A stretch of DNA of 51,874 bases. Origin: JBOHWJ01 sp050736615. Its GTDB lineage: Bacteria; Desulfobacterota; Binatia; Binatales; Binataceae. Location: positions 1 through 51,874 of the forward strand of contig JBOHWL010000100.1 of assembly GCA_050736615.1 (NCBI GenBank), given 5' to 3'. Of this stretch, positions 8,562-17,252 are shown one piece after another (position 1 is the first letter of the stretch; each line of letters begins with the position of its first letter). The notes under the pieces were generated by a model. That model made no database searches. It was given only the letters and a program-made list of their open reading frames with translations, and was not told the DNA's origin. A program made the position numbers and the translations under genes.

Positions 8562-9423
8562 ACGATTGACGCGGGCGCAATTCGTCAAAGTTCTGCGGGG
8601 GCGCTGGGCGATTGCGGCTTACGCGATCTTCGGCGTGATCCTCTTTGTCATCTTTCTCATCGCGAGTTTTCCCTATGGGCCGACGCTGTCGTCGTTTTTG
8701 GCGCCGTTCAAACTTCGCATCGCCTACCAGAGCCAGTCGATCAATCTGCCGGTGGGTGCGCGTTTACATAATGTAAAATTGATATCGCTGGCGGGTCCCG
8801 ATGATGGAGTTCTCCTGCGCAGCCCCAGTGTGAAACTGGCACCGACTTTAGGCTCGCTGTTCCTGGGCAGTCCGGGGCTCAACGTGAGCGCCACTCTGTA
8901 CGGCGGCAGCGTCCACGCCACGGTTCACCGGCATGCGCATCTCGTCGATATTGATTTCGCGCTGAATTCGCTGAATTTAGCCGATAATTTGCAACTCATT
9001 AATATGGGCGCGGTGGTGAGCGGTCTTCTTTCGGGCCAGGGCAGCGCCGCGATTGCCGGCCCCGACCTCGCGGAGAACCAAGGAACCGTCACGCTTTCGG
9101 CCAATCACCTCTCGGTTCAGGCCGCGCCCGGATTTCCCCCGATTTATTTCGGCGCCGTGTTCGGCAAATTCCGCGTGAGCCGCGGCGTGATGGATATCCG
9201 GCAACTCGAAGCTCACGGCGGTGACGCGGAAATCGAAGTGCGGGGGTCGGTTCAGCTCAATCCCGAGGATCTGGCCAAAAGCGTTATCAAGGCCACGATG
9301 TATCTCAATCCGACCGCCGAAGGGCGCCATCATTTGGGCCTGCTGCTTAATTTCCTGCCCCATCCGCCCAGCGCCGGACCATACCAGCTCAGCGGCACGT
9401 TTGCTTCCCCCTCGTTCGATTAG
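8554..9423 (+). CDS. gspN: Type II secretion protein GspN
   Basis: Inner-membrane-anchored periplasmic protein found at the end of some type II secretion operons, of the form seen outside the Gammaproteobacteria; its exact role is not settled. One transmembrane helix lies near residues 18-38 (IAAYAIFGVILFVIFLIASF). The remainder is a beta-rich, AsmA-like domain with repeated statements of the VSATLYGGSV and AEIEVRGSVQLNPEDL type. The ATG overlaps the last codons of gspM by 8 bases. Length is 289 residues. It converges on glgB with only 30 bases between the stops, and I see no terminator hairpin there. Confidence 0.8.
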   Translation: MAERLTRAQFVKVLRGRWAIAAYAIFGVILFVIFLIASFPYGPTLSSFLAPFKLRIAYQSQSINLPVGARLHNVKLISLAGPDDGVLLRSPSVKLAPTLGSLFLGSPGLNVSATLYGGSVHATVHRHAHLVDIDFALNSLNLADNLQLINMGAVVSGLLSGQGSAAIAGPDLAENQGTVTLSANHLSVQAAPGFPPIYFGAVFGKFRVSRGVMDIRQLEAHGGDAEIEVRGSVQLNPEDLAKSVIKATMYLNPTAEGRHHLGLLLNFLPHPPSAGPYQLSGTFASPSFD

Positions 9424-9453
9424 GCCGCGAGAGTCAATCGGAAGGCGGAACAA

Positions 9454-11649
9454 TCAGAGGTTGTCCGGAAAGGCGAACCAGACCACGCTCAGTGGCGGCA
9501 GCTTCAACGCCAATGAATAAGGAAACCCGTGGCTGGGAACCGCTTCGGCCATCAGCGCGCCCGCATTACCAACGTTGCTACCGCCGAACATGGCGGCATC
9601 GGTGTTGAGAATCTCGCGATAGAGTCCGCCGACCGGCACCCCGATGCGATAACCCTCGCGGATGACGGGCGAGAAGTTACACGCGCATAACAGGCGCCGG
9701 CCGCTTTGCGGCGCGATACGCATGAACGCGACGGTATTGGCGTCGGCATTGTCTGCGTCGATCCAGCGAAAGCCCGCCGGCTCCGTATCCGCTTCGTAAA
9801 GCGCCGGTTCGTCACGGTAAATGCGGTTTAGCGTGCGCACCAGGTCCTGCAACTGACGATGCTCGCCGGATTGGCTCAAATGCCAGTCGAGGCTCTGGTC
9901 GTGATTCCATTCGTTCCATTGCCCGAATTCATCGCCCATGAAGATCATTTTCTTGCCCGGGCGCGCCCACATATAGGCATAGAGCGAGCGAAGGTTGGCG
10001 AATTGTTGCCAGCGGTCGCCGGGCATCTTCGACAACATCGAACGCTTGCCGTATACAACCTCGTCATGGGAAAGCGGCAGCACGAAATTCTCACTCCAGG
10101 CGTAAAGAAAACCGAACGTGATATCGCGATGATGATAGCGGCGATGGATCGGGTCCTTGGAGAAATACTCGAGCGTGTCGTGCATCCAGCCCATGTCCCA
10201 TTTGAACCCGAAGCCGAGGCCGCCAACATAGGTGGGCCGGCTCACCCCCGCCCATGAAGTCGACTCTTCCGCGATCGTTGTGATGCCTGGATAGCGGCCG
10301 TAGGCGTCCTGGTTGAGCATTTTGACGAAACTGACCGCGTCGAGATTTTCACGCCCGCCGAAAACGTTGGGAATCCATTGGCCTTCCTTGCGCCCGTAAT
10401 CGAGGTACAGCATCGAGGCCACGGCGTCAAAGCGCAAGCCGTCGGCGTGATACTGATCGAGCCAGAACAACGCGCTGGCCAGCAGGAAATTGCGCACTTC
10501 GTTGCGTCCGAAATTGAAGATGTAGGTGTTCCATTCCGGATGAAAGCCGAGGCGCCGATCAAGATGCTCGAACAGCGCGGTGCCGTCAAAGCGGCCAAGG
10601 CTGAAGGCGTCGGTGGGAAAATGCGCCGGCACCCAGTCCAGCAGTACGCCAATCCCGCGTTGATGCAGATGATCGACGAAGTAGCGGAAATCGTCGGGTG
10701 TGCCAAAGCGCGCGGTTGGCGCAAAGTAGCCGGTCACCTGGTAACCCCATGAACCGCTGAACGGATGCTCCATAACCGGCATCAACTCGACATGGGTGAA
10801 GCCCAGGTCGTTGAGGTAATCGGCCAGGATCGGCGCTATTTCACGGTAACTTAGCGGACGATTATTCTCTTCCGGCACGCGCCGCCATGACCCCAGATGC
10901 AATTCGTAAATCGACATGGGCGAGCGCAACGCGTCACGGCCGCGCCGGGTTTCAAGCCAGGCGGAATCGCCAAAGCTGTAGGTGGACTGATGCACCACCG
11001 ACGCGCTGGCGGGCGGTGCTTCCGTGGCAAAGGCGAAAGGGTCCGCCTTCAGCATCAGATGGCCGTCCCAGCTTCGGATTTCGAACTTGTATTTGACCCC
11101 CGCGCGCAACTCCGGCACGAATAGTTCCCAAATTCCCGACGAACCCAGCGCGCGCATCATGTGCAGCCGCCCGTCCCAGTGGTTGAAGTCCCCCACTACG
11201 CTGACACCGCGCGCGTTTGGCGCCCATACGGCAAACGCGGTGCCCCGCACCCCGTTAATTTCGAGTAGATGCGCGCCGAGCTTTTCCCACGCCCGCTCGT
11301 GCCGGCCTTCGTTCCACAAATAGAGATCCGTTGGACCCAAGGTCGGCGGAAAAGCGTACGGGTCATGGCTGGTGACCACGTCGCCGCTGCCGTATTGCGC
11401 CCGTAAACGATACGGAAAAACTTCGCGACGGTCCTTCAGGGCCACTTCGAACAGTCCGGCGTCATCCAACCGCCCCATCCGCGACGGCCGCGAGCCTTCA
11501 ACCAACAGTGAGACGTCGCGGGCACCCGGGCGGAACGCGCGGACAACCACACCGTCGTTCTCCGGATGAATTCCCAGAATGGAATGTGGGTCCGAATGTT
11601 CCAGCCGGATCAACCGGTCGATCTGCTCGGGCATCAAGGCGGCCGCCAT
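9454..11649 (-). CDS. glgB: 1,4-alpha-glucan branching enzyme GlgB
   Basis: Transfers alpha-1,4-glucan segments to 1,6 positions, making branched glycogen. At 731 residues it is close to the E. coli enzyme and has the same layout: an N1 domain (about 1-110), a CBM48 domain (about 115-220), a GH13 barrel and a C-terminal beta domain. Catalytic residues read as Asp408 (GLRFDAVAS), Glu461 (AEEST) and Asp529 (SHDEVVYGK), with the same spacing as E. coli Asp405, Glu458 and Asp526. The ATG lies one base after the stop of the treS-maltokinase gene, so it is the last gene of a tight glgE, treS-mak, glgB operon. It branches the linear glucan made by GlgE. Confidence 0.97.
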   Translation of the reverse strand: MAAALMPEQIDRLIRLEHSDPHSILGIHPENDGVVVRAFRPGARDVSLLVEGSRPSRMGRLDDAGLFEVALKDRREVFPYRLRAQYGSGDVVTSHDPYAFPPTLGPTDLYLWNEGRHERAWEKLGAHLLEINGVRGTAFAVWAPNARGVSVVGDFNHWDGRLHMMRALGSSGIWELFVPELRAGVKYKFEIRSWDGHLMLKADPFAFATEAPPASASVVHQSTYSFGDSAWLETRRGRDALRSPMSIYELHLGSWRRVPEENNRPLSYREIAPILADYLNDLGFTHVELMPVMEHPFSGSWGYQVTGYFAPTARFGTPDDFRYFVDHLHQRGIGVLLDWVPAHFPTDAFSLGRFDGTALFEHLDRRLGFHPEWNTYIFNFGRNEVRNFLLASALFWLDQYHADGLRFDAVASMLYLDYGRKEGQWIPNVFGGRENLDAVSFVKMLNQDAYGRYPGITTIAEESTSWAGVSRPTYVGGLGFGFKWDMGWMHDTLEYFSKDPIHRRYHHRDITFGFLYAWSENFVLPLSHDEVVYGKRSMLSKMPGDRWQQFANLRSLYAYMWARPGKKMIFMGDEFGQWNEWNHDQSLDWHLSQSGEHRQLQDLVRTLNRIYRDEPALYEADTEPAGFRWIDADNADANTVAFMRIAPQSGRRLLCACNFSPVIREGYRIGVPVGGLYREILNTDAAMFGGSNVGNAGALMAEAVPSHGFPYSLALKLPPLSVVWFAFPDNL

Positions 11650-11650
11650 A

Positions 11651-14600
11651 TCAATTCCCCGCTGTCTCGGCCGTACCGATAATTTGCTCGATCCCGTGCA
11701 GCGGGATACCGATCCAGTCAGGCCGGTTGTTCAGTTCGTAGCCGAGCTCGTAAATCGCCTTTTCCAGGACGAAGGCGTCGAGCAAAATTTTCAGTTCCGA
11801 GCGATCGGAGGGAACGAAACTGGCGCGGCCCGCGGTCTCGAGATAGGATTTGAGAAAGGCCCACGACGACCATATTTGCCACAGCCGCGCCCACGGCTCC
11901 ATCCCGGCGAAATCACGCTTGCCGAGCGCGCCACTGCGGGTTACCTCCATCAACGTGCCGAAGGCGGCGTAATGAAACGATCTCAGCATGCCGGCCACAT
12001 CGCGTGTGGCCGCGCGCTTGCGCCGCCGATCGCTAAGCGGACGAGCGGGTTCGCCTTCGAAATCGATGATCATGAAATCCTTGCCGGTATAAAGCACCTG
12101 GCCGAGATGCAAATCGCCATGGCAGCGGATGCGCGACACGCTCATGCGCCGCTTGAGAAAAAAGTCAAAGCGTTCCGCCAAACGGTCCTGATGGCTGACG
12201 AGTAAGCCAATCTGCCGCTGCATTTCTTCGCGCATATCCGCTTGCCGCGCGCGCAACATCCGAATCGTCTGGCCCATCAAATTGCGCATCGATTGATACA
12301 TCGAGCGCTGATAAAACGGCGAGAATGCTTCGGGCGCGAAGGCCGGATCGGTATCGTCCGACGAAAGTGCCAGGTGCAGTTCGGCCGTGCGCCGGCCCAG
12401 CAGGCGCGCCGCCTCCAAGTAGGCGCCGATCATGTCGGCTGCGGGTTGGTCCGGCTTCTCCATCTCGAGCAACGCGGTGAGCGGCGCCACCGGCGGCGCG
12501 ATTATTTCAGTGCGCGTGACCGCCCGTTCGAAATAGCGGTTCAATTCGCGGCTGGTGTATTCCCAGGCGTCACCCTGATTGGGCACGAAGCCGTGCATCA
12601 CGCCTAAGGTGCGCGGCTCGCCCCGCGCGATCCGATAATCGAGCCATCCGCCCAGCGGCGGCACATGCTTGAATCCGGTGCGCTCGGTCAGGAAACGGCT
12701 GAGTTCCAAATCGGGGCTGATGCCGGCATCGATTTTTCTGAATAATTTGAGAATAAGGCTTTCGCCATAAGCGATCGATGAATTGGTCTGCTCCACTTTG
12801 AGCGCGCGCGGTGGACCGATTTCCTTGCCGTCGAGGATGCCGCGAAATTCACGCGTGGTGGCTCCGGTGAGTTCCCCCACTGTCCCGCGCAGGCGCCGCC
12901 GCCGTTCCATCGCCACGAGCAAGGCCGCCGTAAACCCGTTATCGGCGGTAGCATCGTAGAGCAAAGCGTCGGGATGCCCGTTGCGCTCGTGCAAGCGCAC
13001 TTCAGCGATTACTGAATGCGGCGAATGAGTGCGTATTTCGTGGATTTGCTGCCTTTCCGCGAGCGCCAATGGTAGTACGTAAGTTTCGGACTCGCTATCG
13101 CCAAACTCGACCTCCACCAACGTAAGATACGCGTTGCCGCTGTCATCGATCGGCACGGCATCGCCGATCCGTGCGGCTTTGACTTGCGCCGCCTTGCTGC
13201 GGAACCAGCGGCATCGCGGCAGATACGACGGCAATATCCGTTCGAGCCGCTCACGCTCTTCACCGCGGATAAAACGATCCCAACTCTCGCCCACCTCCAC
13301 CAGCGGAATCTGTTCGCCGCTGGCGACGGTGCGTATCTGATTGCGCCGGCGCGGAGTTTCTATCGAAAACCAATCGAACATGTGCGGACCAAGCGTCAGC
13401 AGGTAATGATTGTCGATGATGGCTGGGAATTCGGTATGGCCGAACAATTCAACTGGCGCCATCCCCTTGAAGCGTGACAAGTCAAGCTCGACGAATTGCA
13501 CGAAACGCGAAAGATTGGCGACTACCAGGATGCGTTCATCCTCGTAAATCCGAATGAACGCGAGCACGCGCGGATTTTCAGGCGTCAAAAATTCCATGGT
13601 GCCGCGGCCGAAGGCTTTGTACTGCTTGCGCAACGCGACCAGCCGCCTTATCCACCAGAGCAGCGAATGACGATTGCGCTCCTGCGCCTCCACGTTGACG
13701 GTCTGGTAATGATATTCGAGGTCGATGATCACCGGCAGGATCAGCCGCTGCGGATCGGAGCGCGAGAAGCCGGCATTGCGATCGCCGGTCCATTGCATGG
13801 GCGTGCGCACACCGTCGCGGTCGCCAAGATAGACGTTGTCACCCATGCCGATTTCGTCGCCGTAGTAGATTACCGGCGTTCCTGGCAAGGCGAACAAAAG
13901 TCCATTGACCAACTCGATTGAGCGGCGATTGTTGCCTAGCAGGGGCGCCAGGCGCCGGCGGATGCCGAGATTTATCCGCATGCGCGACTCCTTGGCGTAC
14001 GCCCGGTACATGTAGTCGCGCTCCTCGTCCGTCACCATCTCGAGCGTGAGCTCGTCATGATTGCGCAGGAACAATGCCCACTGGCAGGTGTCGTCGATGG
14101 CCGGGGTCTGCGCCCAGATATCGGTGATGGGAAACCGATCCTCCATCCGCACCGCCATGAAAATCCGCGGCATGAGCGGAAAATGAAACGCCATATGGCA
14201 TTCCTTGCCTTCCGCCAGATACGAGGCGGCATCCTCGGGCCACTGATTCGCCTCGGCGAGCAGCATCCGGTCGCTGTACTTCTCGTCGATATGACGGCGC
14301 AATTCGCGCAGATAGCCGTGCGTTTCGGGCAAATTTTCGCAATCCGTGCCCTCGCGTTCGTAAAGATACGGCACCGCGTCCAGCCGCATTCCATCCACGC
14401 CCATCGCGAACCAGAAATCGACCACGCGCAGCAGCGCCTTGCGCACTTCGGGATTGTCGAAATTGAGGTCCGGCTGATGCGAGTAGAAGCGATGCCAGTA
14501 GTAGGACTTCGCGATCGGGTCCCAGGCCCAGTTCGACGGCTCAAAGTCCTGGAAAATGATGCGCGCGTCTTTGTAAAGCTCCGCGCTGTCGCTCCATACG

Positions 14601-15004
14601 TAAAACTCGCGCGCCGGATCGCCTTTCGGGGCGCGGCGCGCGCGCTGAAACCACGGATGCTGGTCCGAGGTGTGGTTTATCACCAGTTCCGTCACTACAC
14701 GCAGGCCGCGTTCATGCGCCTCACGCAGAAACTGGCGGAAATCGGCCAATTCACCGCAATCCGGATGCACGTCCATGTAGTCGGAAATGTCATAACCATC
14801 ATCGCGCAGTGGCGAGGGATAGAACGGCAATAGCCACAACGTGGTGACTCCCAACTCCTGCAAATAATCAAGCCTGCCAGTCAGCCCCTGAAAGTCGCCG
14901 ATTCCGTCGCCGTTGCCGTCGTAAAAGGAACGTACGCGCAACTCGTAAAAGATCGCGTCCTTGTACCATAGCGGATCACGAGGGAAATTATTGTTCGCTT
15001 TCAT
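11651..15004 (-). CDS. treS: Trehalose synthase / maltokinase fusion (TreS-Mak)
   Basis: Bifunctional enzyme: the N-terminal GH13 domain isomerises trehalose to maltose, and the C-terminal kinase makes maltose 1-phosphate for GlgE. I chose the ATG at 15004 (MKANNNFPRDPLWYKD) because it overlaps the glgE stop as ATGA and matches TreS N-termini. A longer frame to 15166 adds 54 residues over glgE and is rejected. The product is 1117 residues. TreS catalytic residues read as Asp209 (GMRLDAVPY), Glu251 (LLAEANQW) and Asp317 (RNHDELT). The linker begins near residue 560. The kinase part has the HGDLHLGQ motif around Asp964 and a following DFEGEP metal-binding motif, as in maltokinases. The fusion places both steps on one chain, a known arrangement in GlgE-pathway bacteria. 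Confidence 0.95.
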   Translation of the reverse strand: MKANNNFPRDPLWYKDAIFYELRVRSFYDGNGDGIGDFQGLTGRLDYLQELGVTTLWLLPFYPSPLRDDGYDISDYMDVHPDCGELADFRQFLREAHERGLRVVTELVINHTSDQHPWFQRARRAPKGDPAREFYVWSDSAELYKDARIIFQDFEPSNWAWDPIAKSYYWHRFYSHQPDLNFDNPEVRKALLRVVDFWFAMGVDGMRLDAVPYLYEREGTDCENLPETHGYLRELRRHIDEKYSDRMLLAEANQWPEDAASYLAEGKECHMAFHFPLMPRIFMAVRMEDRFPITDIWAQTPAIDDTCQWALFLRNHDELTLEMVTDEERDYMYRAYAKESRMRINLGIRRRLAPLLGNNRRSIELVNGLLFALPGTPVIYYGDEIGMGDNVYLGDRDGVRTPMQWTGDRNAGFSRSDPQRLILPVIIDLEYHYQTVNVEAQERNRHSLLWWIRRLVALRKQYKAFGRGTMEFLTPENPRVLAFIRIYEDERILVVANLSRFVQFVELDLSRFKGMAPVELFGHTEFPAIIDNHYLLTLGPHMFDWFSIETPRRRNQIRTVASGEQIPLVEVGESWDRFIRGEERERLERILPSYLPRCRWFRSKAAQVKAARIGDAVPIDDSGNAYLTLVEVEFGDSESETYVLPLALAERQQIHEIRTHSPHSVIAEVRLHERNGHPDALLYDATADNGFTAALLVAMERRRRLRGTVGELTGATTREFRGILDGKEIGPPRALKVEQTNSSIAYGESLILKLFRKIDAGISPDLELSRFLTERTGFKHVPPLGGWLDYRIARGEPRTLGVMHGFVPNQGDAWEYTSRELNRYFERAVTRTEIIAPPVAPLTALLEMEKPDQPAADMIGAYLEAARLLGRRTAELHLALSSDDTDPAFAPEAFSPFYQRSMYQSMRNLMGQTIRMLRARQADMREEMQRQIGLLVSHQDRLAERFDFFLKRRMSVSRIRCHGDLHLGQVLYTGKDFMIIDFEGEPARPLSDRRRKRAATRDVAGMLRSFHYAAFGTLMEVTRSGALGKRDFAGMEPWARLWQIWSSWAFLKSYLETAGRASFVPSDRSELKILLDAFVLEKAIYELGYELNNRPDWIGIPLHGIEQIIGTAETAGN

Positions 15005-16983
15005 TGCGGCGCATCGACGCGAAGAATGTGGGCGGGCGCAACCTGCGGATCGAGCCGCACGTAATTGCGCTCGGACCACGTGTAAACGGCTCCGGACAGC
15101 AAATCGGTGACCCGGTAGCTTCCGGCCGGATTGAGGCCCAACTCCGCCGGCACTGTCGCCGTGCATTCATGCCAGGCGAATGGATCGAGATTGACCGCGA
15201 TCAGTAAGGCATTGCCGCGATCCTCGCTAATTTTCGCGTAGAACAGGATCGCGGGATCATCCGCCGGAAGAAACCGGAGGTTATTTAATTCCCATAGTGA
15301 CGCGTTTTGGTGCCGGATGCGATTCACGCGGGCGATCAGATCCTTGATATTGCCGGGTTTGTTCCAGTCGCGGGTCTTGATCTCGTACTTTTCCGAATTC
15401 TGATAGTCCTCGGTTCCCGCCACGGCGCGATTTTCGCACAATTCGAAACCACTATAGATGCCGTATGAGGGCGACAGGGTCGCCGCCAGCACCAGGCGCA
15501 ATTTGAAGGCCGCGGGTCCGCCCCGCTGCAGCACGTCGGTCAGAATGTCGGGCGTGTTGGTGAAAAAATTCGAGCGGAAATATTCGTTCATTTCAGTACG
15601 GGTGAGCTCGGTCAAATACTCCGTCAACTCAATTTTGCTATTGCGCCAGGTAAAATAGGTATATGACTGGGAAAACCCGGCTTTGGCCAGCACCCTCATC
15701 ATTTTGGGGCGGGTAAACGCTTCGGCCAGGAAAATCACGTCAGGATATTGCGTTTGCACTTCGCCGATCAACCATTCCCAGAACTTCACCGGCTTGGTAT
15801 GCGGATTGTCGACCCGAAAGATCCTGACGCCGTGCTCGACCCAGAACAATACGACATCTCTCAATTCCTCGATCAATTCGCGCTGCTCGCTCGTGTCGAA
15901 ATTAACCGGATAAATATCCTGGTATTCTTTCGGGGGATTCTCGGCGTATTTGATCGAGCCGTCAGGACGGCGGCGAAACCAGGCGGGATGTCGTCGCACC
16001 CACGGATGATCCGGCGAGCATTGAATCGCGAAGTCCAGTGCGACTTCGAGACCGTTGAATTGTGCGGCATTGACGAAATGATCGAAATCGGAGAGCGTCC
16101 CCAATTCTGGTTCAATCGCATCGTGGCCGCCGGCCTGGCCGCCGATTGCCCAGGGGCTTCCAGGATTCAGCGTACCACCCGCCAACGCGTTGTTCGCTCC
16201 CTTGCGATTAGTCATTCCGATTGGATGAATGGGAGGGAGATAGACCACGTCGAAACCCATCGCATGAATATCGGGCAGCCGCCACTCGGCTTCGCGCAGC
16301 GTCGAGGCCTTGCCCGGAATCGTGCTCTGCGAGCGCGGGAACATTTCATACCATGCGCCGAAGCGCGCGCGCGGCCGGTCCGCGATCACTTCGAGCAAGT
16401 GGGGATAGGTATTCGCCTCGGAACGCTGGCCCGCGCGCTGCGCAATGTCGCTCAATTCCGGCGTTGACAGCACATCCAGCGCGTTGGCCGGATCAGCGGA
16501 ACTCACCGCGCGCAATTTCTTCAGATGTTGCGCGACATACGCCTGATCCGCCGGTTTGCAGCGCGCGCTGAGATCCTCGAGCAGTCCGGTTCCCTCGAGT
16601 AAGTCCGAGGCGGAGGCGCGGCGCGCGTCGGCCTTCTTGGTAAAATCCGCCAGCCAGGACGCGAAGCGATCGGTCCACGCTTCAATGGTGAACACGTAGC
16701 GCGCGTTTTCATCGAGAGGAAATTCGCCACGCCAGCGATCGTTATCGATCAGGCTCATGCGGGATTCCTGAAAACTGGACTCATCCTTGCGCCGCCATTT
16801 GATCGCCGCGCGAATAATGTCGTGGCCGTCCCGGAAAATATCTGCTTCAACCACGCATCGCTCGCCCGCGATTCTTTTCGCCGGATAGCGGCCGCAATCG
16901 ACGCGTGGCGTAACCGCCTCAATGACGTGACGCTCAAGCATCGGACCAGCGTTTTCGCGCTTCATATTCGCGGACACTTTCAT
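15001..16983 (-). CDS. glgE: Alpha-1,4-glucan:maltose-1-phosphate maltosyltransferase GlgE
   Basis: Extends alpha-1,4-glucan using maltose 1-phosphate as donor; cytoplasmic, family GH13_3. The protein is 660 residues, the usual size. Family signatures visible are DFAIQCSPDHPWV, PKKYQD-like PPKEYQDIYP, the nucleophile Asp392 in FRVDNPHTKP and the acid/base Glu421 in FLAEAFTRP, 29 residues apart as in the Streptomyces enzyme. The start at 16983 is preceded by only a weak ribosome-binding site. An internal ATG at 16965 is an alternative that would remove six residues. It is the first gene of the leftward operon and is divergent from treY. Confidence 0.96.
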   Translation of the reverse strand: MKVSANMKRENAGPMLERHVIEAVTPRVDCGRYPAKRIAGERCVVEADIFRDGHDIIRAAIKWRRKDESSFQESRMSLIDNDRWRGEFPLDENARYVFTIEAWTDRFASWLADFTKKADARRASASDLLEGTGLLEDLSARCKPADQAYVAQHLKKLRAVSSADPANALDVLSTPELSDIAQRAGQRSEANTYPHLLEVIADRPRARFGAWYEMFPRSQSTIPGKASTLREAEWRLPDIHAMGFDVVYLPPIHPIGMTNRKGANNALAGGTLNPGSPWAIGGQAGGHDAIEPELGTLSDFDHFVNAAQFNGLEVALDFAIQCSPDHPWVRRHPAWFRRRPDGSIKYAENPPKEYQDIYPVNFDTSEQRELIEELRDVVLFWVEHGVRIFRVDNPHTKPVKFWEWLIGEVQTQYPDVIFLAEAFTRPKMMRVLAKAGFSQSYTYFTWRNSKIELTEYLTELTRTEMNEYFRSNFFTNTPDILTDVLQRGGPAAFKLRLVLAATLSPSYGIYSGFELCENRAVAGTEDYQNSEKYEIKTRDWNKPGNIKDLIARVNRIRHQNASLWELNNLRFLPADDPAILFYAKISEDRGNALLIAVNLDPFAWHECTATVPAELGLNPAGSYRVTDLLSGAVYTWSERNYVRLDPQVAPAHILRVDAPQ

Positions 16984-17081
16984 TTGGCAAATGCTTTGCT
17001 CTCAAAACAGGCATTCCGGGCTCCGGCGCCGGCAGCATTATGGTAAGTGATTACGTTCACGTATGTTCGGCTAACACGATC

Positions 17082-17087
17082 AGTCAA
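17082..17087 (-). promoter_or_regulatory. Candidate -35 element for the glgE operon
   Basis: On the minus strand the hexamer TTGACT is followed after 17 bases by ATACGT, a poor -10 match. It lies about 100 bases upstream of the glgE start. This is only a weak candidate; the 270-bp divergent region must contain a promoter for each operon because both outer genes face away from it. Confidence 0.25.
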
Positions 17088-17120
17088 GATTGATCTGGCA
17101 ACTAATTGCGCCAATGCACA

Positions 17121-17126
17121 TATAAT
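17121..17126 (+). promoter_or_regulatory. Candidate -10 element for the treY operon
   Basis: A perfect TATAAT lies about 127 bases upstream of the treY GTG in the divergent region. No good -35 hexamer sits 16-18 bases before it, so an activator or a different sigma factor would be needed. This would leave a leader of roughly 120 bases containing the hairpin at 17155-17190. Confidence 0.35.
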
Positions 17127-17154
17127 GCGGGTATTCATCTGCAACTTAGACCGC

Positions 17155-17190
17155 AACAGGCGCATTGATGCGCTCGATCGCGCCTGTTTT
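17155..17190 (+). terminator. Terminator-like hairpin in the treY leader (possible attenuator)
   Basis: AACAGGCGC (17155-17163) and GCGCCTGTT (17180-17188) form a perfect 9-bp stem around a 16-base loop. The 3' arm runs into four T residues. The structure lies between the candidate TATAAT and the treY start, so it could terminate transcription early or act as an operator palindrome. No upstream plus-strand gene needs a terminator here, because glgE faces the other way. Confidence 0.4.
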
Positions 17191-17252
17191 GCTGTAATCA
17201 TGATAATACCGGGTCTATTTCATGTGCATAGCGGGTCTGCGATTCTGATACC

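Noticed and set aside
14057..14833. Plus-strand frame of 258 codons
   Set aside because: It runs opposite the trehalose synthase catalytic domain and is a codon-bias shadow.
15005..15166. N-terminal extension of the trehalose synthase frame
   Set aside because: The 54 extra residues lie over the glgE 3' end and are not TreS-like; the ATGA overlap at 15004 is a better start.
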